A stretch of DNA of 40,658 nucleotides, taken from IMG/VR virus record IMGVR_UViG_3300032160_000019, positions 1-40,658 of that record; one strand, 5' to 3'. The notes beneath the pieces are model-generated. The model had not been told where the DNA came from. It saw only the letters and a list, made by a program, of their open reading frames with translations, and made no database searches. The position numbers were made by a program, and so were the translations under genes. Origin of the DNA: a virus. Below are positions 28,993-36,838 of the stretch, piece after piece. Position 1 is the first letter of the stretch; every line of letters begins with the position of its first letter.

Positions 28993-29481
28993 ATGTCCCC
29001 CTTGACCAAGTCTGATCAGGATCTCGTCACGGCGGCCCTGCCATCGGCATACTACGTCGCCGCGCGTTACGGCCGGGTTTACGGCCAAGGCCACGACTGG
29101 CGAGGAGCAGTTCAACTGGCCCTCTGTCAGAGGGTGCGAAACTACCGGCCGGAGAAGGGCTCGGTAGCGAAATGGGGGAGAGTCACGGCGCATTATGCTT
29201 GCCGAGGCGTAATCCAGAAGTGGTCGCCCATGCCCGTGGCCCAGATGACCGAGGAGATCGAATCGCGCCTGCCGGACCGCGAGGAAACCGAATTCGAGGA
29301 TCAACAGCAAGGGCTGGATCTTCTCGAGGGGCTGGACGAACGAAAACGCAGAATCCTCTGGCGAGTCTACGTGGACGGCCAGTCGCAGACCGCGGTTGCC
29401 CATGAACTTGGAGTAAGCGGGGCGTGGATCTGGCGTCTTCGCACTCAGGCCCTGGCGCAGTTACGAAAGTCCAGCGCATGA
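28993..29481 (+). CDS. Sigma-70 family RNA polymerase sigma factor
   Basis: 162 residues with the two-domain form of short sigma factors. A region-2-like part is at 20-75 (YYVAARYGRVYGQGHDWRGA, LALCQRVRNYRPEKGSVAKW). A clear region 4 lies at 111-158 (LEGLDERKRRILWRVYVDGQ, then helix-turn-helix QTAVAHELGVSGAWIWRLRT). The start is chosen for GAGGTGG upstream. Placed at the head of the head and tail genes, it probably directs host polymerase to late promoters. Coupled by ATGA to the next gene. Confidence 0.75.
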   Translation: MSPLTKSDQDLVTAALPSAYYVAARYGRVYGQGHDWRGAVQLALCQRVRNYRPEKGSVAKWGRVTAHYACRGVIQKWSPMPVAQMTEEIESRLPDREETEFEDQQQGLDLLEGLDERKRRILWRVYVDGQSQTAVAHELGVSGAWIWRLRTQALAQLRKSSA

Positions 29482-29669
29482 ACATGTCCATCACGATCGG
29501 TGACCTCGTGACCCGTGGTAATGACCCACGCCCTTGGCGGGTCGTCGGGGTCTATCCAGACTTGGGCTTTGCCCGGCTCGAATTCGCGGCCGAGGCCTGG
29601 ATCAAGTCCGCGACCGCGGACCTGGACCAATTGCAACCATACCGCGAACCTGCCCACCAGGTTGCTTGA
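29478..29669 (+). CDS. Small beta-rich protein coupled to the sigma factor
   Basis: 63 residues with a small-barrel pattern (ITIGDLVTRGNDPRPWRVVG, FARLEFAAEAWIKSA). ATGA overlap with the sigma gene and TGATG with the next. Function unknown. Confidence 0.55.
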   Translation: MNMSITIGDLVTRGNDPRPWRVVGVYPDLGFARLEFAAEAWIKSATADLDQLQPYREPAHQVA

Positions 29670-30124
29670 TGCGCCACTCGCCGATCATCGCCTACCTGTG
29701 GGCCGCTGCCAGTTCGGCAACGCTTGTGATTTCGTGGCGGGAAGCCGCGGCCACTGCAATCCAGATCGCGACTTTCGCACTGACGGGGATCGGGGGGGCC
29801 TTGATCCTCCTCTACCAAAAAAAACTCTCGGCGGACCGGGAGGATCGCGATATCTGCAGGGCGGCGGACCTGGCCTATGATTTGACGGCGAAAATGAAGG
29901 CCGACGACATCGCTGAGGCATTGACTCGGTCGGCCCTTCAGGAAGTGCATTCGCGACTTGATTCTGAGATTGCACAGCGCAATCAACTCGCGCAGCGCAA
30001 CGATCAGCTCATCGACCAGATGGCCCACCTCGCCGAGCGGGTCGAAAGAACCCGCTGCGTCTTCCCCACGATCGACGGCTCGGCACGCTGCGCCGGACAG
30101 GAGAAACCCCCATGCACGGTGTAG
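29669..30124 (+). CDS. Membrane protein with C-terminal coiled coil (holin-like by position)
   Basis: 151 residues. Two hydrophobic segments lie at about 7-23 (IAYLWAAASSATLVIS) and 30-49 (AIQIATFALTGIGGALILLY), with a charged helical tail (SRLDSEIAQRNQLAQRNDQL). Small two-helix membrane proteins near terminase genes are often holins, but the long coiled coil is unusual for that. It may instead be a membrane-anchored accessory. It is translated by a TGATG overlap. Confidence 0.5.
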   Translation: MRHSPIIAYLWAAASSATLVISWREAAATAIQIATFALTGIGGALILLYQKKLSADREDRDICRAADLAYDLTAKMKADDIAEALTRSALQEVHSRLDSEIAQRNQLAQRNDQLIDQMAHLAERVERTRCVFPTIDGSARCAGQEKPPCTV

Positions 30125-30231
30125 ACGCGGAAGAGCTGCGGTACGCGATCCTCTGGGGCTTCACGGCGTCGGTCCTGACATGGCTGGTTCTGCAATGGAC
30201 ATTTCCACGCGAGAAGCCGAGATCGAGCTGA
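30112..30231 (+). CDS. 39-aa single-pass membrane peptide, overlapping
   Basis: The ATG lies inside the end of the previous gene, in another frame. The peptide has one hydrophobic helix (YAILWGFTASVLTWLVLQW) and a basic C-terminus (PREKPRSS). With the preceding membrane protein it could form a lysis or inner-membrane pair. It is too small for confidence. Confidence 0.4.
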   Translation: MHGVDAEELRYAILWGFTASVLTWLVLQWTFPREKPRSS

Positions 30232-30368
30232 CCTCCTGCGACTTCACGTTCCGCGGCTGGCCCGATCCTGACGACCCCGAGCCTGACCCCGATCCACCGC
30301 GGCCCGCCCGACCCCAGACCGTGCGGATCGATCTCGAGCAGCACACAGGCTACCTGGAGTCGCCTTGA
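30195..30368 (+). CDS. 57-aa acidic/proline-rich protein
   Basis: ATG 30195 overlaps the 39-aa frame by 37 bp. The sequence has PDPDDPEPDPDPPRPARP and a conserved-looking C-terminus (TVRIDLEQHTGYLES). It ends directly at the terminase small-subunit ATG. Function unknown. Confidence 0.45.
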   Translation: MDISTREAEIELTSCDFTFRGWPDPDDPEPDPDPPRPARPQTVRIDLEQHTGYLESP

Positions 30369-30674
30369 ATGGCCCGGCCGATCAGTGTGAAGCCTGATGA
30401 AACGGTCCTGTGGGATTTGGGCTTTCTGGGTTTTTCCGACCAGCACATCGCGAATGTGATCGGCTGCCATCAGAGCCTGATCTCGCGGAGGACGGACTTC
30501 TCGCGGGTGATTGCGCAGGCACGGGCCGAACGATCGGCGGCGATCGTAGCCCTCTGGCGACGCAGCTCCGCCGGAGCCTTGCGATCCGAGGATCGGGATG
30601 ACCGCCTCGCCGAGATCGTGAAAGCGGCCGAGGAACGGAAGATTCGGCGGTCAAAACCTCGTGACAACGACTGA
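30369..30674 (+). CDS. terS: Probable small terminase subunit (helix-turn-helix)
   Basis: 101 residues. An N-terminal helix-turn-helix lies at residues 18-42 (LGFLGFSDQHIANVIGCHQS, LISRRTDF), followed by a long basic helix (RVIAQARAERSAAIVALWRR). It lies just upstream of the large terminase, the expected place for the DNA-recognition subunit that selects the packaging site. A general HTH regulator is the alternative. Confidence 0.6.
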   Translation: MARPISVKPDETVLWDLGFLGFSDQHIANVIGCHQSLISRRTDFSRVIAQARAERSAAIVALWRRSSAGALRSEDRDDRLAEIVKAAEERKIRRSKPRDND

Positions 30675-30942
30675 CAAGCCTGTGGGGGGGGTAGGGGGGG
30701 GAACCCCAAAGCGAAAAAAAGGAAGCCCCCGAGAGAAGGTGGAAAAGCGCCTTCATGCTGCGCTTGATGGGAACCTTCCAGCTCGCGACATTGGGATATT
30801 AGTCCGGGCATATGTAAGTCTGGCTCTGGTTGATGGCGATGACATGATCGATATCGAATCGATAACGCGGGCAATGGCAGAAGAGGATGCGAAAATCGAC
30901 GCGGAGCGAGCGAATCAGGCTTCTGAGAAAGTGCCGGGATGA
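30661..30942 (+). CDS. Small protein between terminase genes (GTG start)
   Basis: 93 residues. GTG 30661 overlaps the small-subunit gene. A Gly/Lys-rich N-terminus (GGVGGGTPKRKKGSPREK) is encoded by G-runs, then a helical part (VEKRLHAALDGNLPARDIGI) and an acidic C-terminus. It overlaps the start of terL by 56 bp. It may be a second small subunit component. Confidence 0.5.
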   Translation: MTTTDKPVGGVGGGTPKRKKGSPREKVEKRLHAALDGNLPARDIGILVRAYVSLALVDGDDMIDIESITRAMAEEDAKIDAERANQASEKVPG

Positions 30943-32362
30943 CCCCGATCGGTTCAACAGGGTATGGATCAACGACGGCAAGAGCTTCTGGAATCGCCAG
31001 AGAGAGATGTGCGATTCGGTCGTCAAGTACCGCAAGACGATCGTGTACTCAGGCAATATGATCGGCAAGGACTTCTGGATCGGAAGGCTAGTCTGGTGGT
31101 GGTTACTTACGAGACGGGATTCGCTGGTTATGGTTACCGGCCCCTCTCAAACGTCTCTCGGCAGTATTACTTGGAAAGAAATCAGGCAAGCGGCCCCCCG
31201 ATGGATGGGGACGGACAGTCGAGCCGTTTCTGCAAAGCTCTCCCAGGGCGTGAAGACAAGCCCGCAACTTGTGGATCTGGGGCCCGGCTGGCAGGCCATG
31301 GGTCTTTCGACAACGACAGTAGAAAGGTTTAGCGGACATCATAATCCCAACCTTCTGGTGATCATCGATGAAGCGTCAGCACTCGAACCTGAGATACGGG
31401 ACTCGATCCAAAGTCTAGGCTACGAGAGGCTGGTCGCGATCGGCAATCCGATCCGGGCAGATGGCCCATTCATCGAGTGGATCCGCCAGGCCGAGGCCGA
31501 TGCCCGCGACAACGTGCCCGCCCACCTGGCCACGAACGCGATCCGGATCCCGAGCACAGACAGCCCGCACGCAGCACTGGAGAAATCACCGTGGGGGATC
31601 GCCGACAAGACCTTCATCGAGAGCAGCTACAGGGACTATGGTGGCGAGCATAGTTTCTGGTGCAATAGCCACATTCATGCCCTGATTCCCACGGTCTCCG
31701 CTCAGCGACTCATTCCCGATTCGTGGCTCGACTATGCGACCTCGATTCAGAGACAGAACCAGCCCCCGAATCACCCCGTGCATCGCACCCGCCGGATCGC
31801 GATTGACCTGTCCGAGGGTGTAGGACGGGACGAAACCTGCATACTCGTAAGGGATTCACATGGCATCCTCGATATTGACGCCCGGAATTCTTTATCTCTA
31901 CCTGATGCAGCGGAAATCACGGCGAGACTCGCAACTCGCTACGGCATCACCTCCAACCGCATCAGCTACGACGGCGCCGGCATCGGACGGGACTTTCCCC
32001 GGTACCTTGCCAAAGTCGGACTCACCGATTGCATCCGTTACGTGGGGGGTGGGGAACCTGCCGAGGCCAGACGGTTCTTCAACTTGCGAACCGAATCGGC
32101 ATGGTGGCTGCACGACAGGCTCAATCCTGACCGGCACACCGACGACAGATATCCTCTCACATCGAGACAGCCCCCGTTCCACATCCCGGCGCGGGCATGG
32201 TGGGCATTGATGCGCCAGGACCTGGCGGCGCTCACCTATGAGTTGGTGGGGGAGCGTCAAGTGAAGCTCATAAAGAAGGAAGACCTGATGCAAGCGTTGG
32301 GTCGCAGCCCTGATCGCGGCGACGCACTCGTTCAGAGTTTTTCATGGGATCGAACGACATGA
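30887..32362 (+). CDS. terL: Terminase large subunit
   Basis: 491 residues. ATPase motifs: Walker A VYSGNMIGKDF (residues 54-63; Asp where Ser/Thr is usual), Walker B LLVIIDEAS (156-164), and the coupling region ERLVAIGNPI. Nuclease motifs: RIAIDLSEG (Asp307), ISYDGAGIGRDF (Asp362) and GDALVQSF near the C-terminus. It packages DNA into proheads and cuts the concatemer. Length is normal for the family. The DNA is somewhat AT-richer than the neighbours. It ends in an ATGA overlap. Confidence 0.9.
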   Translation: MRKSTRSERIRLLRKCRDDPDRFNRVWINDGKSFWNRQREMCDSVVKYRKTIVYSGNMIGKDFWIGRLVWWWLLTRRDSLVMVTGPSQTSLGSITWKEIRQAAPRWMGTDSRAVSAKLSQGVKTSPQLVDLGPGWQAMGLSTTTVERFSGHHNPNLLVIIDEASALEPEIRDSIQSLGYERLVAIGNPIRADGPFIEWIRQAEADARDNVPAHLATNAIRIPSTDSPHAALEKSPWGIADKTFIESSYRDYGGEHSFWCNSHIHALIPTVSAQRLIPDSWLDYATSIQRQNQPPNHPVHRTRRIAIDLSEGVGRDETCILVRDSHGILDIDARNSLSLPDAAEITARLATRYGITSNRISYDGAGIGRDFPRYLAKVGLTDCIRYVGGGEPAEARRFFNLRTESAWWLHDRLNPDRHTDDRYPLTSRQPPFHIPARAWWALMRQDLAALTYELVGERQVKLIKKEDLMQALGRSPDRGDALVQSFSWDRTT

Positions 32363-32571
32363 GTGAGCCTGAAATTATTCGGACACCGCAACAGATCCTT
32401 GCTGAGTTCGCCGATGAAGCGGCCAGCATCCTGTCCGGAGGGAATGCCCGTTCGGACAAGGACTTGTTGTGGGGCGGCGAGGCTAAGACGAAGTTTCCAC
32501 GCCATCAAAGCGCGGTAACGCGCGGCCGTGGCCATTCGGGTTGGGCTTGCACAGATGGGCGATCTTTATGA
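32359..32571 (+). CDS. Small protein between terminase and the Acb2-like gene
   Basis: 70 residues, acidic helical N-terminus (PQQILAEFADEAASILSGGN) and a polar C-terminus (GRGHSGWACTDGRSL). ATGA overlaps at both ends give a tight terL-to-portal operon. Function unknown. Confidence 0.55.
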   Translation: MSEPEIIRTPQQILAEFADEAASILSGGNARSDKDLLWGGEAKTKFPRHQSAVTRGRGHSGWACTDGRSL

Positions 32572-32822
32572 CCAAGACCAAGCGATCTATCCTCGATCGA
32601 GTGAACCGTGACTTCGTCTTCCGTCCCTGCCCGATCGGAGCCGACCCGGACCGGCATGCTGACCGGGAGCACGTGCGTTCGATCCTGGGTTCCGCGGCAC
32701 TCGACCTTGTACGGATCTGCCCCGAGTCGCGCGAAATGAATCACGCGCTGAACCGACTCGATGAGGCCGTGATGTGGTGTCATGCCGCGATCGACCGGCA
32801 CGGAGTTTCGAGCCCGGAGTGA
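32568..32822 (+). CDS. acb2: Acb2/Tad1-like hairpin protein, probable anti-CBASS nucleotide sponge
   Basis: 84 residues. The signature of this phage family is clear: an N-terminal NRDFVFRPCP strand segment, a central helix (REHVRSILGSAALDLVRIC), then CPESREMNHALNRLDEAV followed by MWCHAAIDRHG. Known Acb2 proteins end in the same way (PDSRE.s.ALTkLEeAvMWANAsIAR). Acb2 hexamers bind cyclic oligonucleotides and so blunt CBASS-type immunity. The assignment is by sequence pattern, not experiment. The place between terL and portal, with 4-bp overlaps, implies late-operon expression unless an internal promoter exists. Confidence 0.8.
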   Translation: MTKTKRSILDRVNRDFVFRPCPIGADPDRHADREHVRSILGSAALDLVRICPESREMNHALNRLDEAVMWCHAAIDRHGVSSPE

Positions 32823-33019
32823 TGCGGAGATATCTAACACATCCCGTCGACGGTGACGGCTGGACTGAATGGATAGAACCTGATCAAACACTCTACCGGC
32901 TTCGCTGTTGCGATTGCCGACTAGTGCACGATATCCAATTCCGCATCGATGAAGGCAAGGTCCAGTTCCGGGCACGACGTAATGTTCGTAGGACGGCAGC
33001 TAGCAGGCGAAATCGATGA
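32822..33019 (+). CDS. Conserved small phage protein (CCDC motif)
   Basis: 65 residues of a family common in phages: YRLRCCDCRLVHDIQFR, then KVQFRARRNVRRTAASRR. One CCDC cluster and a His may bind zinc, and the C-terminus is strongly basic. Start by TGATG overlap with acb2. Function of the family is unknown. Confidence 0.65.
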   Translation: MRRYLTHPVDGDGWTEWIEPDQTLYRLRCCDCRLVHDIQFRIDEGKVQFRARRNVRRTAASRRNR

Positions 33020-33231
33020 CCATAATCCGCGGCAAATGGCACGAGATCACGCCCGGCGAACCCCCGGGCGCCTATCCGCACGTCACGGACGGAACTCCGT
33101 GTTGGTGCCGACCCATCGTGCAGGGCTCGGTGATCATCCACCGGCCGTGGGTCGTGTGCGGGGTCGAGGTCTGGGAGACGCTGCTGGCGAGCGATGTATT
33201 CCCCTGCGATTGGAACGCCAACCGGGTGTGA
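33016..33231 (+). CDS. Small protein upstream of portal
   Basis: 71 residues with Trp/Cys-rich sequence (GTPCWCRPIVQGSVIIHR, PWVVCGVEVWETL). Coupled by ATGA to the previous gene. No family recognised. Confidence 0.5.
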   Translation: MTIIRGKWHEITPGEPPGAYPHVTDGTPCWCRPIVQGSVIIHRPWVVCGVEVWETLLASDVFPCDWNANRV

Positions 33232-33240
33232 GAAGCGGTG

Positions 33241-33369
33241 ATGACGCCGTGGAAAAGCTCCGAGCCGGACGCAGGTCGCAACGGGCCGAGCCTGGCTTCA
33301 ATGGGGCCACAGCGTCATCACCGCGGACGATCTGATCATATCGCGGCGCGCGTAGCAAGCGACGTCTGA
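33241..33369 (+). CDS. 42-aa frame upstream of portal (tentative)
   Basis: The ATG opens 42 codons (TPWKSSEPDAGRNGPSL, RHHRGRSDHIAARVASDV). It fills the gap to the portal gene, but composition and length give only weak support. Confidence 0.25.
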   Translation: MTPWKSSEPDAGRNGPSLASMGPQRHHRGRSDHIAARVASDV

Positions 33370-33379
33370 AAGAAGCAAC

Positions 33380-34999
33380 ATGGCCGATACCGACCCACGT
33401 TTATTCCCCGCCCTCCCCAATGTCGGAGGCTCCTTCTCCAGCGATGATCGAGCGTGGATAATCCGGGAGGTCGAGGCCGGCCTGCGCAACCACCGTCCGC
33501 GCCTGGCGAGCGCGATCGAGAACCAAGCGTTCTACGATTTGGAGTCCGACCGCTATCAGCCGCGGCGCGAAGCTGAGACTGAGTTTGATTTCGCCGGCCG
33601 TCCTCGTCGTCAGTCTGGATTTGTTCAGCAGGCCGTGGACCGACTCTGCGAACACACCTACAATCCAGGCCCTCAGAGGACTGTCGTTGGCGATGGCCTT
33701 GCTGATTCTCTGCTTGCCCAGGTCTACGAAACCAACCACATCGACTGTGTGATGCAGCATGCCGAGGCGCAAGCGACCTTGAACGACGTCTGCGCCGTGC
33801 AAATCAAGTGCACGAACGACCCCGACAAGCCCGTCGATCTTCAGCTCTGGGGCGGCGACGAGTTCACGGTCTTCACCGACCCGGAAGACCCCCGGCAGGC
33901 GTTCGCGGTCGTCACGATCGACAGGTACAACCAGCGGACGCGGTACAAGCTGTGGTTCGAGGACGAGGTGCGGACCTACCTCACCGACCAGTACAGCGCG
34001 GACAAGACCGCCGGGGCGCGGGTGGCGATCCAGGCCAGGACCGAGGAGCGAAACACGTATGGGTGCATCCCGTTCGCGTTCCTCCACTACCGGGCCCCGG
34101 TGCGCCAGTTCTGGACTCCAGGTCCGGGGACGTTCCTGCGGAAAGCGGAGCTCCGGATCAATGACCGTCTCAGCGAGCTGGACGAGCTCATCAGCAAGTA
34201 CGGCCGTCCTATCGGGGTCTTTAGAAATGTCAGTCCCACCTTTACTCCGGAGATCGGGCCCGGCCGGTTCATGCGACTCTGTCGCGGCGGGACGGGCTAC
34301 ACCGGGGAAGGCTACGCCGATGGAGGGGAGCCCTCGGCCGAATATCTGCAAGCTCAGCTCGCGATCGAGAGCATCTGGGTCGACCTCGAGAAGTACATGA
34401 AGCAGGTCGCGACGGCGGTCAATTTGCCGTACAGCGCCCTCGAGCTCCAGTACGACGACGCTCCCTCAGGGATCAGCCTGATCATCAAGTCCGCGCCCTT
34501 GCTCACGCGGGCCCGCCAGCGGCGCCCTATCTACCAACTCGCCGAGCTAAGCCTGGCCCGCAAGGTCCTGACCGCGTGCGGTAACCACTACGGCCACGCC
34601 GACCTGCTCGAGCAGGCGAAGCAGCTCCAGCTCCTGCTGGCCTGGGCCGAGCCCCGCATCCCGATCCCGGGCCCCGACCGTGACCAGTCGGACGAGTGGG
34701 AGATGCAGGTGGGGATCAAGAGCCGGATCAACGTGTGTATGGAGCGCTATGGGCTCAACCACGACCAGGCCGTCCAGCGGCTCAAGGAGGTTGCCGAGGA
34801 TGAGGAAACCGCCAAGGCGGTCCTCCCGCAGGAGCTGACCCCACCGGCGAGCGAGACGATGCCCAGCGAAGAGCAGGACGCGCGGAACGCGGAGCGAATG
34901 CAGCAGCAGGCGGATACCACCGAGGGCGCCGAGAGCGGGTACGAGAACAATGATAACAGCGTCACGGGCCCAGCGACGACCACGATGGGGGCGGACTGA
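33380..34999 (+). CDS. Portal protein (SPP1 gp6-like)
   Basis: 539 residues. Central beta/helix features of portals are present (CIPFAFLHYRAPVRQFWTPG, LRKAELRINDRLSELDELIS, IESIWVDLEKYMKQVATAVN). The C-terminus is acidic and Gln-rich. It follows terL closely and precedes the scaffold and capsid genes, the standard head module order. It forms the dodecameric vertex through which DNA enters. TGATG overlap with the next gene. Confidence 0.85.
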   Translation: MADTDPRLFPALPNVGGSFSSDDRAWIIREVEAGLRNHRPRLASAIENQAFYDLESDRYQPRREAETEFDFAGRPRRQSGFVQQAVDRLCEHTYNPGPQRTVVGDGLADSLLAQVYETNHIDCVMQHAEAQATLNDVCAVQIKCTNDPDKPVDLQLWGGDEFTVFTDPEDPRQAFAVVTIDRYNQRTRYKLWFEDEVRTYLTDQYSADKTAGARVAIQARTEERNTYGCIPFAFLHYRAPVRQFWTPGPGTFLRKAELRINDRLSELDELISKYGRPIGVFRNVSPTFTPEIGPGRFMRLCRGGTGYTGEGYADGGEPSAEYLQAQLAIESIWVDLEKYMKQVATAVNLPYSALELQYDDAPSGISLIIKSAPLLTRARQRRPIYQLAELSLARKVLTACGNHYGHADLLEQAKQLQLLLAWAEPRIPIPGPDRDQSDEWEMQVGIKSRINVCMERYGLNHDQAVQRLKEVAEDEETAKAVLPQELTPPASETMPSEEQDARNAERMQQQADTTEGAESGYENNDNSVTGPATTTMGAD

Positions 35000-35199
35000 T
35001 GAACGCTGACCGTATTCGCGCCGCGATCCTCGCCCATCGGCGACTTGCGCGCGTCTACCGCTTCCCCGAGCGTGCGCCGGAGTGGCCCGAGATCATTGCC
35101 GACCTGGTGGACGCGGAGACGTATTTCCAGAGCCTCGAATATCTGACCGCCGACGAGACCCTGGATTACCGCCGTGTTCAGGCGGCATTGAAGAAGTAA
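34999..35199 (+). CDS. Small helical protein after portal
   Basis: 66 residues: MNADRIRAAILAHRRLARVY, then an acidic region (IIADLVDAETYFQSLEYL). Coupled to portal by TGATG. Possible head accessory; unknown. Confidence 0.55.
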   Translation: MNADRIRAAILAHRRLARVYRFPERAPEWPEIIADLVDAETYFQSLEYLTADETLDYRRVQAALKK

Positions 35200-35204
35200 C
35201 GATC

Positions 35205-35723
35205 ATGGGACACTGGGTCACACTCGACGACGATCAACACGTCTACATCTCCGATAGCGGCAAGGTCCTGGCCACGCGCGGCGCGATAAGCTCGAGCGGC
35301 GGCGGCAAGGATCGTGGCAAGGTGATGGCGGCGCGGAGCAAGGCGGCGATTGGCAAGGCAACGGCGAAGACTACCCGCGCCATCGAGCACGCCAAGGCGG
35401 CGGGGCCGAGTTCGGATACGGTGGATCGGCAATTTAAGCTGCACCAAAAGCAAGGCTGGGGTAGCTACAAAGACGTGGGAGAAGAACGGAAAGACGCAGC
35501 AACCCACGCATCAATAGTCCACGCAAAGGCAGTTGAGAATATCGCGAAATGGAAAAAAGAGGGGGCGCCAGCAGGCACGGCAGCGGCTCTTGCAAAGGCC
35601 GAGGATCAAGCAGAAAAGGCCCTGGCAAAAGCCAAGGCCCTGGGGGCTCTCAAAGGCGCGCGGGCGAAGCATTACGCCACACTAAAGGCTGTGAAGCTCA
35701 TGCAACGATCAGTTCAACGATAG
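35205..35723 (+). CDS. Ala/Lys-rich helical head-region protein
   Basis: 172 residues. A short beta N-terminus, GHWVTLDDDQHVYIS, of a kind seen in phage head-region proteins, is followed by a long Ala/Lys-rich helical part (AAIGKATAKTTRAIEHAKA, EDQAEKALAKAKALGALKGA). It could be a minor head or DNA-associated protein. Its last 26 bp overlap the convergent minus-strand gene at 35698. Confidence 0.5.
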   Translation: MGHWVTLDDDQHVYISDSGKVLATRGAISSSGGGKDRGKVMAARSKAAIGKATAKTTRAIEHAKAAGPSSDTVDRQFKLHQKQGWGSYKDVGEERKDAATHASIVHAKAVENIAKWKKEGAPAGTAAALAKAEDQAEKALAKAKALGALKGARAKHYATLKAVKLMQRSVQR

Positions 35724-35922
35724 AGTCTCCCGTGCCCGAAGCTCCGAGTTCGTACAAATCGCCTCGCAAGATCGCCTGAACCTGATCACCCATGTGATCG
35801 CGCACGGTGATCGTCTGACCGTTGAATTCGGCTTGATTGTCTGCAACCTCATCGGGGATTGCGACCGTATGGGTGTCGCCCAAAACGTGTGCCTGAAAGC
35901 CTCTGGTGAATGTCGCGTTCAT
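35698..35922 (-). CDS. Partner protein of the ribbon-helix-helix gene
   Basis: 74 residues, beta-rich (FQAHVLGDTHTVAIPDEVA, QTITVRDHMGDQVQAILRGD), with an AAGGAG ribosome site, and in an ATGA overlap with the RHH gene upstream. The pair forms a small leftward island among rightward head genes. No toxin family is recognised. It may be the effector of a moron or toxin-antitoxin-like module. Confidence 0.65.
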   Translation of the reverse strand: MNATFTRGFQAHVLGDTHTVAIPDEVADNQAEFNGQTITVRDHMGDQVQAILRGDLYELGASGTGDSIVELIVA

Positions 35923-36092
35923 CGTCGTTTCTCCTTCGTCTTGGATGTCTCGCTCTCGTGAACTCGTCGCACGCACTCGCGAACGACCGCGGAAATGGGC
36001 AGGGGCTTGGCTTGGGACCAGTGTGTGGCAAGCTCTCGCAGCTTGGCCTCGGTTTCAGCTCCCAGGTAAAGGCTCCTCTGAATCGTCGTCAT
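35919..36092 (-). CDS. Ribbon-helix-helix transcriptional regulator, 57 aa
   Basis: 57 residues: a TIQRSLYLGAETEAKLRELA core followed by THWSQAKPLPISAVVRECVR gives the strand-helix-helix fold of Arc/CopG regulators. The ribosome site GAGGAGGTGA is near ideal. It is followed by the 74-aa gene with an ATGA overlap. A perfect palindrome covers its own -10 region, which is typical of autoregulated RHH antitoxins or repressors. Expressed against the late operon, it is likely active in the prophage state. Confidence 0.75.
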   Translation of the reverse strand: MTTIQRSLYLGAETEAKLRELATHWSQAKPLPISAVVRECVRRVHESETSKTKEKRR

Positions 36093-36112
36093 CACTCACC
36101 TCCTCTACCTAT

Positions 36113-36142
36113 ATAGTACCGCACGGTACTGCTTCCTGACAA
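36113..36142 (-). promoter_or_regulatory. Promoter and 16-bp operator of the RHH operon
   Basis: On the minus strand: -35 TTGTCA, 18-bp spacer, -10 TACTAT. The palindrome AGTACCG-CA-CGGTACT (36115-36130) is perfect, overlaps the -10 box and lies about 25 bp before the RHH start codon. This is a good autoregulation site. Confidence 0.65.
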
Positions 36143-36176
36143 GAGGCACCTGACTTTTTTCTCGGATTGTGCACCC

Positions 36177-36827
36177 ATGCCCGATGAAACTCCAACCCCC
36201 GAGGGTCCCATGCCCGCAGAAACCACAGCCCTGACCGTGCTCGAACGCCAGGTCGAATCCCTGACCGCGCAGCTCCAGAATCTCACCTCGGAGCGCGATG
36301 AATACCGCACCGCCTTGACCGATGTCTCCGCGGATCGCGATAGCTTGAAGACCTCGCCCGAGGCATCGGCCCGGATCGCCGAGCTGGAAGCCTCGATCCG
36401 CGATCGCAACCACTTCGACAAGTTCGCCGAACTGGCGAGCGCGTCCAAGGCCAAGGCTAAGGCCCTCCGCCAGCTCTGGCGCGATGCCAAGGACCGCGGC
36501 TACGAACCCAAGTCCGATGAGATCGACGAGAGGGCCCTTCAGACGGCCGTGGCGCAATTGAAGAGCGAGGTCGACTACGCATTCGACCCCGAGCCGACGG
36601 ACGTCACCAAGGCCGCCCAGGAAGCCGCCAGGACCACCAGCCGGACCAAGTACGGGCTGGATATCGGTAATGCGGGCGAGCCGGCCGGCGGCGGCAGGGC
36701 CAACCGCAATCAGGGTGCCGACGGCACCATCGTCACGCAGGAGATGCGGGCCGATCCCAAGTTTATGCTCGACCCGAAGAACAAGGAAATCATCAGGGAC
36801 GCGGCCATCGGCGGCCGGTTCCGTTAA
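36177..36827 (+). CDS. Capsid scaffold protein
   Basis: 216 residues. A coiled coil lies at 20-80 (LERQVESLTAQLQNLTSERD, SARIAELEASIRDRNHFDKF). A helical region with KAKALRQLWRDAKDRGYE follows, and a flexible Gly/Asn-rich C-terminus (GNAGEPAGGGRANRNQ) ends in a short conserved segment (DAAIGGRFR). This is the typical make-up of scaffolds that sit before the capsid gene. ATG 36177 lacks a good ribosome site; ATG 36210 has GAGGG upstream and is an alternative. Confidence 0.7.
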   Translation: MPDETPTPEGPMPAETTALTVLERQVESLTAQLQNLTSERDEYRTALTDVSADRDSLKTSPEASARIAELEASIRDRNHFDKFAELASASKAKAKALRQLWRDAKDRGYEPKSDEIDERALQTAVAQLKSEVDYAFDPEPTDVTKAAQEAARTTSRTKYGLDIGNAGEPAGGGRANRNQGADGTIVTQEMRADPKFMLDPKNKEIIRDAAIGGRFR

Positions 36828-36838
36828 GAGAGAGACCC

